Shown here piece by piece: positions 25,155 to 32,400 of a stretch of DNA of 38,903 nt (the stretch's first letter is position 1; each line of letters starts with the position of its first letter). Under the pieces are notes generated by a model, which ran no database searches, was not told the DNA's origin, and was given only the letters and a program-made list of their open reading frames with translations. This DNA comes from Methyloterricola oryzae. GTDB taxonomy: Bacteria; Pseudomonadota; Gammaproteobacteria; Methylococcales; Methylococcaceae. Position numbers and translations under genes: made by a program. The stretch spans positions 1-38,903 of the forward strand of contig NZ_JYNS01000024.1 of assembly GCF_000934725.1 (NCBI RefSeq), written 5' to 3'.

Positions 25155-26804
25155 ATGACCGCCATGAAACTGGATAAATCAGAGCGCTTTTCCCCATGTC
25201 CAGGCCCTGTCGTTACCATCATCCTGGACGGTGTCGGCATTTCCTCGCGGGAGGAAGGTGATGCGGTGAAAACGGCGCGCACGCCGTTCCTGGATCAACT
25301 GGCCAGCACCTATCCCATGACACGTCTGCTGGCCCACGGCAAGGCGGTGGGCATGCCCAGCGACGAGGATATGGGCAACAGCGAGGTGGGCCACAACGCG
25401 TTCGGTGCGGGACGGGTGTTCGCCCAGGGTGCCAAGCTGGTGAACGAATCCATCGCTTCGGGCTCGATCTGGACGGGCCAGGCTTGGCGCGAGGTGGTCG
25501 GCGCCGCCACGGCTGGCGGTACCTTGCATTTCATCGGACTGTTCTCCGACGGCAACGTGCATTCCCACATCGACCATCTCAAGGCCATGCTGGCGCGTGC
25601 CAAGCAGGACGGCGTTCGCCGCGCGCGGATACATATTCTTTTGGACGGGCGCGATGTGGGCGAAACCTCGGCCCTGGATTACGTGGAGCCTTTCGAGGCC
25701 TTCCTTGCCGAGCTGGGGGTATCGGATTTCGACGTGGCCATCGCTTCCGGCGGCGGGCGCATGAATATCACCATGGATCGCTACGAGGCGGACTGGAGCA
25801 TGGTGCAACGGGGCTGGGCAATCCATGTGCATGGCGAGGGCCGGCAGTTCGCCAGCGCCCGCGAAGCCATCGAGACCTACCGTGCCGAGGCGAAGGTGAT
25901 CGATCAAGACCTGCCGGGCTTCGTCATCGCGCGCGACGGCCAGGCGCTGGGACCTATACTCGATGGCGACGCCGTGGTCTTCTTCAACTTCCGCGGCGAC
26001 CGCGCCATTGAGATATCCCGCACCTTCACCGAAGAGACATTCAAGCCGTTCGATCGGGGTGCGGTCCCCAAGGTCGTCTATGCCGGCATGATGCAGTACG
26101 ACGGCGATACCAAGATGCCGCCCCGTTTCCTGGTGGAGCCGCCTGCCATCGACCGCACCCTGGGCGAATTCCTGGCGCGAAACGGAGTCACCCAGTACGC
26201 CATCAGCGAGACGCAGAAATACGGGCACGTCACTTATTTCTGGAACGGCAACCGTTCCGGCAAGTTCGACGAGGCGAGCGAGACCTATGTGGAGATTCCC
26301 AGCGACGTGGTGCCCTTCGAGCAGCGCCCCTGGATGAAATGCGCCGAGATCACCGACGCCCTCATCGGCGCGGTGAGAAGCGGTGGCCACCGTTATCTGC
26401 GGGTCAATTACGCCAACGGCGACATGGTGGGACACACCGGCAATTTCGAGGCGGCGATCACGGCCATGCAGTGCCTCGATTTGCAGTTGGCCCGATTGAT
26501 TCCGGTGATTCTGGCGGCGGGCGGTGTCGCCATGATCACCGCCGATCATGGCAATGCGGACGAGATGTTCGAACTGGACAAGAAAGGCAATGTGAAGCGC
26601 GATGCCGAAGGCGGCGTGAAGGCCAAGACCTCCCATACCCTCAACCCGGTGCCGTTCATTCTGGTGTCGGGAGAAAAGGGCGGATTCGGCTTGCGCCAGG
26701 ATCTGGAGCGGCGGGGCTTGTCCAATGTGGCCGCCACGGTGCTGAACCTGCTGGGCTACGAAGCGCCGGAAGAGTATGACCCCAGCCTGATCGAGCCCGC
26801 CTGA
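25155..26804 (+). CDS. gpmI: Cofactor-independent phosphoglycerate mutase GpmI (plant-type)
   Basis: Glycolytic/gluconeogenic enzyme that interconverts 3- and 2-phosphoglycerate with two manganese ions and a phosphoserine. Length 549. The phosphatase-domain start [10 protein letters not shown], the catalytic S76 in [59 protein letters not shown], and the metal sites [14 protein letters not shown] and [11 protein letters not shown] are all present. The longer length and the sequence [18 protein letters not shown] resemble the plant and trypanosomatid iPGM type more than E. coli GpmI (GHVNLGAGR). The ATG at 25155 and one at 25164 are both possible; neither has a strong ribosome-binding site. 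A hairpin spans its stop codon. Confidence 0.95.
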   Translation: MTAMKLDKSERFSPCPGPVVTIILDGVGISSREEGDAVKTARTPFLDQLASTYPMTRLLAHGKAVGMPSDEDMGNSEVGHNAFGAGRVFAQGAKLVNESIASGSIWTGQAWREVVGAATAGGTLHFIGLFSDGNVHSHIDHLKAMLARAKQDGVRRARIHILLDGRDVGETSALDYVEPFEAFLAELGVSDFDVAIASGGGRMNITMDRYEADWSMVQRGWAIHVHGEGRQFASAREAIETYRAEAKVIDQDLPGFVIARDGQALGPILDGDAVVFFNFRGDRAIEISRTFTEETFKPFDRGAVPKVVYAGMMQYDGDTKMPPRFLVEPPAIDRTLGEFLARNGVTQYAISETQKYGHVTYFWNGNRSGKFDEASETYVEIPSDVVPFEQRPWMKCAEITDALIGAVRSGGHRYLRVNYANGDMVGHTGNFEAAITAMQCLDLQLARLIPVILAAGGVAMITADHGNADEMFELDKKGNVKRDAEGGVKAKTSHTLNPVPFILVSGEKGGFGLRQDLERRGLSNVAATVLNLLGYEAPEEYDPSLIEPA

Positions 26805-26813
26805 CGGCGGGCT
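26794..26813 (+). terminator. Hairpin at the gpmI stop codon
   Basis: AGCCCGCC (26794-26801) pairs perfectly with GGCGGGCT (26806-26813) across the loop TGAC; the gpmI stop TGA (26802-26804) is in the loop. No T-run follows (GCGAGGAAAATT), so the hairpin may instead stabilise the mRNA end or serve the convergent gene at 26871. Confidence 0.55.
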
Positions 26814-26870
26814 GCGAGGAAAATTGGCGGCGGCAGGAGGTCCTGTCGCTGCCTCGAGAAGAATCTGCGC

Positions 26871-27305
26871 TTAGTTGCGCACGCCGCCGGTGGTGCCCAC
26901 CAATCCAAAGCTGTTAGTCCACTGACCGACGAAGGAGTTGCGGTCAGGCGCGAACTGCAGGTCGAAGAATGAGTGGACCACAAGGGCAGGATTGGCAGGA
27001 TTCGGCGCGAAGTCGATCTGCAACTCGGCCGAGCAATTCCGGGCGATGCTCGCGGTGCCACTTACGGGGCCGGAAAAGCCCGCCGTAGGACCCTGGCTGG
27101 TGAAAGCGCAGGTGCCGCTGGCGACGCCACGTTCGATCTCGATCTCACATTTGCCGATATGGGGATTGGCCGGGGCGACGCTGTTCTGATACATGACGTA
27201 GTGGCCGTCGAGGTGGCGTGGCAGGCAGACCGGGCCGGCCTGAATCTGGGTGGCGGCCATGAGCAGGGCCGTGGCGGCGGTCATCTGGGTCTTGCTGAGT
27301 CTCAT
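26871..27305 (-). CDS. Secreted hypothetical protein with four cysteines
   Basis: A 144-residue protein with ATG 27305 preceded by GAGAGG. A Sec signal peptide (MRLSKTQMTAATALLMAA, cleavage near QIQA) leads to a beta-rich mature protein. Four cysteines (GPVCLP, GKCEIE, GTCAFT, RNCSAE) sit in alternating strands, suggesting two disulfides. Gly/Ser/Thr-rich strands such as TAGFSGPVSGTASI and the end NSFVGQWTNSFGLVGTTGGVRN suggest a small beta sandwich. I do not recognise the family. It is convergent with gpmI and appears monocistronic. The upstream in-frame start at 27320 lacks a ribosome-binding site. Confidence 0.75.
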   Translation of the reverse strand: MRLSKTQMTAATALLMAATQIQAGPVCLPRHLDGHYVMYQNSVAPANPHIGKCEIEIERGVASGTCAFTSQGPTAGFSGPVSGTASIARNCSAELQIDFAPNPANPALVVHSFFDLQFAPDRNSFVGQWTNSFGLVGTTGGVRN

Positions 27306-27637
27306 CGTATCCTCTCGCATGTGCGGGTAGATTCATTTGGTCTTATGGGGGAAACGCGGAACAAATCCGCGAACCCTTGGGGCTTGTCCGGCTGTATGCA
27401 GGAAAATGCGTAGTTGGCGCGGACGCAGCCGTTAACTGCAAGACGCTTGCCAGATGCGATGGACAGGGAAATGGGGGCGTTCGGGTGAGGCTTACGCCTT
27501 CTGTCAGGGAAGCTGCGTCAACTGACGCGCGCGATACGTGATTTGACGTTAAGGATTGTCTTACGCGGCGGGTTCCCCTGCCTAGCCCGCCGAGCCGGGG
27601 CGACCAAGCCGGGCAGCCGCGGGAGATTGCGCGATCA
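27306..27637. other. Intergenic region without a recognisable gene
   Basis: About 330 bp. One hairpin, CGCGGA/TCCGCG (27355-27371, loop ACAAA), lies upstream of the secreted-protein gene and could be in its leader. GGCGGG and CCCGCC near 27568-27592 can form a second, weaker stem. I see no promoter good enough to name and no coding signal on either strand. Confidence 0.5.
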
Positions 27638-27658
27638 GGCCGGGTCGGAGTCCCGGCC
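27638..27658 (-). terminator. Hairpin after the Pro-rich secreted-protein gene
   Basis: GGCCGGG (27638-27644) pairs perfectly with CCCGGCC (27652-27658) around a 7-nt loop, 18 bp beyond the stop of the gene at 27676. Position suits a terminator for the cupin / Pro-rich gene unit; no T-run follows on the minus strand. Confidence 0.5.
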
Positions 27659-27675
27659 GTCGTGTTTGGAGCAGT

Positions 27676-28242
27676 CTATTTCGGGGGAGCTGGCAGCTGC
27701 TCCAGCAGCTTGCGGCGCTGCTCCTCTTCCTTTTGCACGGCGTCCTGCTGCTCGCGCATGATTTCCTGCATGCGCGCCGCGCGCCGTAAACGCTCGGCTT
27801 CCTCCGCCTCGTGCTGCTGGCGCTCCATGTCCTTGCGGCGTCGCTCCTGCTCGAGACGAAACGCTTCGGATTGTGGAGGCAACTCGCTGACCGGCCTTGG
27901 CTCCGGTGTAGCGCCGGAGGAGGTGGGCGGCGCAGCGATAGGCGCTGGCTGCACAGGTTCCGGCACCGGAGCGGCGGGTGGTGGCGCGACCGTCTCGGGC
28001 GCGGGCTCGGGCGTAGGCCGCACCCCCATGTCGCGCCCGGTACGCCCGGGGCGGATCGAGCGCGCTGGCTCCGCTGGGGCCGGCGCCGCCGGGGCGGCAG
28101 ACGGATCGGCATCGCCGATGCCGCCGTCTGTCTCCGGAGCCCCCAAGGCCAGCGCAGGAATGAGCGAGAACAGCCAGGCAAGGCGGAGACTTCTGGTCAA
28201 AATGGACATGGGACTGGGCAAGCTGGGGGTTTTCTGCGTCAT
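27676..28242 (-). CDS. Secreted Pro/Ala-rich protein with C-terminal coiled coil
   Basis: A 188-residue low-complexity protein. An N-terminal hydrophobic segment (SLRLAWLFSLIPALALGA, about 18-35) is probably a signal peptide. A Pro/Ala-rich stretch of about 90 residues follows (APAAPAPAEPARS, APETVAPPPAAPVPEPVQPAP), then a highly charged helix from about 130 (RLEQERRRKDMERQQHEAEEAE) ending in LLEQLPAPPK. No catalytic motif is seen. The layout resembles envelope-spanning linker proteins, but that is only an analogy. It starts 8 bp after the small cupin gene, so the two are an operon. ATG 28209 is an alternative start. GC-rich repeats make both strands look open; the minus frame has the signal peptide. 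Confidence 0.7.
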   Translation of the reverse strand: MTQKTPSLPSPMSILTRSLRLAWLFSLIPALALGAPETDGGIGDADPSAAPAAPAPAEPARSIRPGRTGRDMGVRPTPEPAPETVAPPPAAPVPEPVQPAPIAAPPTSSGATPEPRPVSELPPQSEAFRLEQERRRKDMERQQHEAEEAERLRRAARMQEIMREQQDAVQKEEEQRRKLLEQLPAPPK

Positions 28243-28250
28243 GGCTTCAA

Positions 28251-28526
28251 TCAGCCGATCTGGTAATGCTTGCGCAAGGGTTTGCGGATGTCCCAGGTAC
28301 AGGAAAGGCCGCCGGGAAAAGTCACCAAATCGCCCTTGCCGAAGCTCACCGCTTCACCGTTGTCCGCCGTCACCACGACTTCCCCTTCCAGCACGTAAGC
28401 CACTTCAGGCTCGTCATAGGTCCATGGGAACACCGAGGCCTCCTTGGACCAAGTGGGCCAACGGGAAACCCCGAGATCGCGCAGGCGCGCGCTGTCCGGG
28501 TTGTGTTCGACGACGATCTTGCTCAT
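28251..28526 (-). CDS. Small cupin-domain protein (DUF861/Cupin_3-like)
   Basis: A 91-residue single-cupin protein. From ATG 28526 (MSKIVVEHNPDSARL), which GGGGAAA precedes, the order is WPTWSKEASVFPWTYDEPEVAYVLEGEVVVTADNG region, then VSFGKGDLVTFPGGLSCTWDI. This is the two-motif jelly-roll of the small cupins related to ureidoglycine aminohydrolase and EutQ. The usual metal ligands are only partly present: the first motif has Glu in EPEVAYVLEGE but no His pair, so metal binding is uncertain. An extension to 28598 is open but unsupported. It precedes the Pro-rich gene by 8 bp. Function unknown. Confidence 0.85.
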   Translation of the reverse strand: MSKIVVEHNPDSARLRDLGVSRWPTWSKEASVFPWTYDEPEVAYVLEGEVVVTADNGEAVSFGKGDLVTFPGGLSCTWDIRKPLRKHYQIG

Positions 28527-28650
28527 GGCGTATTTCCCCAAGGCTTGCGGAATCTGGCAATCCGCGGGATTGTAGAACACTTCCGGGGCGCAGGTCACAT
28601 TCCGGGCGGCACGATGTTCCGCGCGGCGGCTGCCCTCGCAGCACCGCAGG

Positions 28651-29271
28651 CTAGCCCGGACCCGCCTGGCCGAGGGCGTTGAGGGTTTCGGCGGCTTCCA
28701 CCAATTCCTGCGCCACCTTGTCGATCTTGCGTCCCTGGGAGCGGGCGCAGCGCCGCAATTCCTCGAACGCTCCGGTCCGGCTCATGCGGAATCGCTCCAT
28801 GAGGATGCCCATGGCGGTGCTGGTTTCGCGTCCGGCGCTCAGAGCCTGCTCCAACTGGCTCTTGGCTTCCAGCAGGGCGTTGATATCGCGCCCGCGCGCC
28901 AGGGCCGTCTGCAGGGCAGGAATCAGGTTGGGAACATCCACCGGCTTGACCAGATACCCCAGGCCACCGCGGGCTATGGCGGATTCGACCATTTCCCGGT
29001 CGCTATACGCGCTCAGAAACAGCGCGGGCAGGCCGTGTTCGGACATGAGCCGTTGGGCGAGTTCGGTCCCGCTCATTTCCGGCATCCGAATGTCCAGGAT
29101 GGCGAGATCGAAGCTGTTTACCGCCGCCAGACGGAGGGCCGCGCTCCCCGAAGACGCCTCGAGGACCTCATACCCCTCGCTGCGCAGCCCCCTGGCTAGG
29201 GTTGCCACGACCAGCTTGTCGTCGTCCACCACCAGAATGGACGGCATTGCGTTGCTCATTTTGGTTTTCAT
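28651..29271 (-). CDS. Response regulator with ANTAR RNA-binding output domain
   Basis: Two-component regulator of 206 residues that probably acts by transcription antitermination. Receiver domain (about 10-125): acidic pocket VVDDDK, phospho-acceptor Asp in LAILDIRMPEMSG, Ser in LFLSAYSD and Lys in YLVKPVDV, all canonical. A short coiled coil (ALLEAKSQLEQALSAGRE) leads to the ANTAR domain (about 145-200): TSTAMGILMERFRMSRTGAFEELRRCARSQGRKIDKVAQELV. ANTAR domains bind paired hairpins with six-base loops and stop terminators from forming. The gene diverges from a HisKA_2 kinase gene; HisKA_2 kinases commonly pair with ANTAR regulators (EutW/EutV is the known case), so these two are likely partners. 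Confidence 0.93.
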   Translation of the reverse strand: MKTKMSNAMPSILVVDDDKLVVATLARGLRSEGYEVLEASSGSAALRLAAVNSFDLAILDIRMPEMSGTELAQRLMSEHGLPALFLSAYSDREMVESAIARGGLGYLVKPVDVPNLIPALQTALARGRDINALLEAKSQLEQALSAGRETSTAMGILMERFRMSRTGAFEELRRCARSQGRKIDKVAQELVEAAETLNALGQAGPG

Positions 29272-29327
29272 GATTCCTCAGCTGTCGGCCGACTCCACCA
29301 CCGGCCGCTTCTTCCCAGTGCGCTATA

Positions 29328-29355
29328 AATCTAACATGTAGGCAGGTCATCGCAA
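29328..29355 (-). promoter_or_regulatory. Candidate promoter of the ANTAR regulator gene
   Basis: On the minus strand TTGCGA (29355-29350) and TAGATT (29333-29328) are 16 bp apart, about 55 bp upstream of the start codon at 29271. Moderate matches only. Confidence 0.35.
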
Positions 29356-29394
29356 GCCGCCCGTGGCATTTGACACGCATGCGTGAACCTGTGG

Positions 29395-29414
29395 AGGATG
29401 GCCGTCGCCATCCT
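29395..29414 (+). promoter_or_regulatory. Perfect hairpin just before the kinase ribosome-binding site
   Basis: AGGATGGC (29395-29402) pairs with GCCATCCT (29407-29414) around the tetraloop CGTC. It ends about 8 nt before the GAGGAAG of the kinase gene. In mRNA it could affect ribosome access or act as part of an attenuator. Confidence 0.5.
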
Positions 29415-29435
29415 GACCCTTTGAGGAAGCGGAAG

Positions 29436-32400
29436 ATGATCGAAACGTCTGCAAGGGCTGAGAGCCTCGAGCGCAAGGCGCTGGCATTTGAGCATGCCAG
29501 CCAGCCCATGGCGTTGGAGGATGCTGCGACCCAAACCATTCTGGAGTGCAATCTGGCATTCGCGGATTGGCTCGGTTACGGCAAGGACGAGTTGTCCGGG
29601 CTAGCGCTCTCGCGCCTGTTCCGACCTCAGGAATCAGGGGGCGTGAAGGCCATGACTCCGGAATCGAACCGGGAGAGTGGCGGTGCCTGCCTGCAGCGCA
29701 AGGACGGGTCGCTGCTGCCTGTGCGCCTAGAGATCTCCGACGGAGACGGACAGTCGACCGGGCTTCGCATCATTACGCTTCAGGAATCGAACGACAGCGC
29801 GCGCCTGGCGGCGGCGGAGCGGCGTGTTGCGGAACTGGAAGCCCAGCTTCAGGGCGTGCTCGACACGGTGCCGGTGGGCCTGGCCATCGCCGGGGACGCC
29901 AGCGCCAGGCACATCCGCGGCAACAGCTTCCTAGAACATATGCTGGGATTGCCGCGAGGCGCGGAGTTTTCCAAGACCACCGAGCCTGAGCGTGGCTATC
30001 GTGTGGTCCGCGACGGCAGTCCGGTTCCGGCGGAAGAACTGCCGGTGCAGCGCGCCTGCCGGGGCGAAAGGGTCGAGGGGGAGCAATTGGAGGTGGTCTG
30101 CGAGGACGGGCGCCGGCTCTTCCTGCTGGCCAATGCGGCGCCCCTGCACGATGAGGCGGGCGCAATCACTGGCGCGGTGGGCGCTTTCCTCGATGTGAGC
30201 CAGCGGGTTGCCGCGGAAAGCCGGCTGGCCGTGCAGCATCTGCGCCTGGAGGAACTGGTCGCCGAGCGCACCCGCGACCTCGAGCATGCCCTGGCTGAGT
30301 CAGCCCGCAGCAGGGAGCGCTTCGAGCTGGCGATGCGCGGCGCCAATGATGGTCTGTGGGACTGGGACATGCTGACCGGCGAGGTGTATTACTCACCGCG
30401 CTGGAAGGCCATGCTCGGCTACGGCGAGGACGACTTGGATCCTTGCTTCGACACATGGGAGCGGCTGGTGGATTCCGATGGCCGCCGGCGTGCCTTGGAC
30501 CTGGTGGCAGAGATCAAGGCGGGTCGAACCGATCACTTCGACATCGAATTCCGGATGCACCATAAACAGGGGCACGAAGTCTATGTGCGCTCGCGCGCCT
30601 TCGTGGCGCGCACGCTGGACGGCCGGCCGGTGCGCATGGTGGGTACCCATGTGGATGTGACGGCGGACAAGCTGCATGAGCAGGGCCTGCGCGCCAGCCA
30701 GGAATTCGCCCGCTCCATCCTGGATTCCGTGCCGGCGGAGCTGGCCGTGCTGGACCGTAGCGGGCAGATCCGGACAGTCAACGAGGCCTGGCGCCGCGCC
30801 CACCCGCCTTACCAGCCCGGCCCTGGCCAGGGAGGGGAGGAAACCAGAACCTGTGGAAAGGAGGACTGCCTGGAAGTCTGTCTGCGCGGTGCCAGCATCG
30901 AGGGGCCCTGCGCCGCGGAGGCTTATGCGGGGATCTGCCAGGTGCTGAGCGGCGCGTGCAGCGCGTTCACATTGGAGCACCCCCGCCAGTACCCGCAGGG
31001 AGAACGCTGGTTCCTGATGAGCGTGACGCCCTTGCGCGGGGAAGAGGGAGGGGCCGTGGTGAGCCTCACCGACATCACGGAGCGCAAGCTTGCTGAACTG
31101 GCCCTGCAGACGAGCGAAAACCGGCTCAAGCTGGCGCTCAAGGCGGCGCGCATGGGGGTCTGGGAGCGTAATTTGCGGCAGGAGAGGCTTATCTGGTCTC
31201 CCGAGTGCCACGAGATCTTCGATGCGTCCAGCTTCCGCGGCGAATTCGACGGTTTCGAACGGATGATCGTACCGGCCGACGCCGGACGGGTGGCCGAGAG
31301 CGTCAGGCGGGCGGTGGAGACCGGCTCCGACTATTCCGAAGAATACCGCATCCTGCGCGGCGACGGCGAACTGCGCTGGGTCGTCTCCATGGGGCGTCCC
31401 GAATACGACGAGCAGGGGCAGCCGCTGCGCGTGGTGGGCATCGTGCGTGACATCACGGAGCGCAAACAGCGTGAACTGGCGCTGCGCGAAAGCGAAAAAC
31501 GCCTGCGCGACATCGTCGATTCCATGCCCGGACTGGTGTACATCAAGGATCTGGAAGGACGCTATCTGCTGTTGAATCGCGGCTGCGGTGACGTGCTCGG
31601 CATCGATCCGGAATCCGGCGAGGGCAGTAAGACCGAGGAACTGTTCCCGCCCGAGGTGGCTCGGGAACTCATTGCGAACGACCGGCGGGTGCTTCTGGAA
31701 AGGCGGCCACGGGTCGTGGAGGAATGTCTGCCGGTGGCAGGCGGCGGGCTGCGCACCTTTCTTTCGGTGCAGTTTCCCCTGCTCGACACCGATGGCCGTG
31801 TCTACGCCATCTGCGGCATCTCGACCGATATCACCGAACGCAAGAAGGCCGAAGATCGGCTGCGGGCCATGTCGCTGGCGGTTGAGCAAAGTCCCGCCTC
31901 GGTGATCATCACCGATCTCGATGCCCGGATTCAGTACGTCAACCGCCGCTTCAGCGAAGTCACCGGCTATTCCCTGGACGAGGTCGTCGGGTGCAACCCG
32001 CGCATCCTCAAATCGGACCTGACGCCGAAGCATGCCTATGCCGAGATGTGGCACAACCTGCGGCGAGGGCTGCCCTGGCGCGGCGAATTGGTCAATCGCA
32101 AGAAGGATGGCAGGTATTGCTGGGAGGAAGTGCATATCTCGCCGCTGCGCAACGAGGCGCAGGTCATAACCCATTATGTCGGCATCAAGCTGGACGTCAC
32201 CGCGCGCAAACAGCAGGAGGCCGCCCTGCGCGAGAGTGAGCTCAAGTTCTCCAAGGTCTTCCATGACAACCCTCTGGGGATGAGCATCTCGCGCATGGAG
32301 GATGGCCGTTTCCTCGACGTCAACGACAGCCTCTTGCGACTGTTCGGTTTACGTCGCAAGGAGGTGATCGGCCACACCTCGGTGGAGCTCGGAATGTGGG

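Noticed and set aside
25179-26636. 485-codon open frame on the minus strand
   Set aside because: It is antisense to gpmI, whose catalytic motifs are complete. The His/Gly-rich translation has no domain pattern and results from high GC at third positions.
30393-32264. 623-codon open frame on the minus strand
   Set aside because: Shadow of the PAS kinase gene; the plus frame shows repeated PAS modules and an intact kinase domain.
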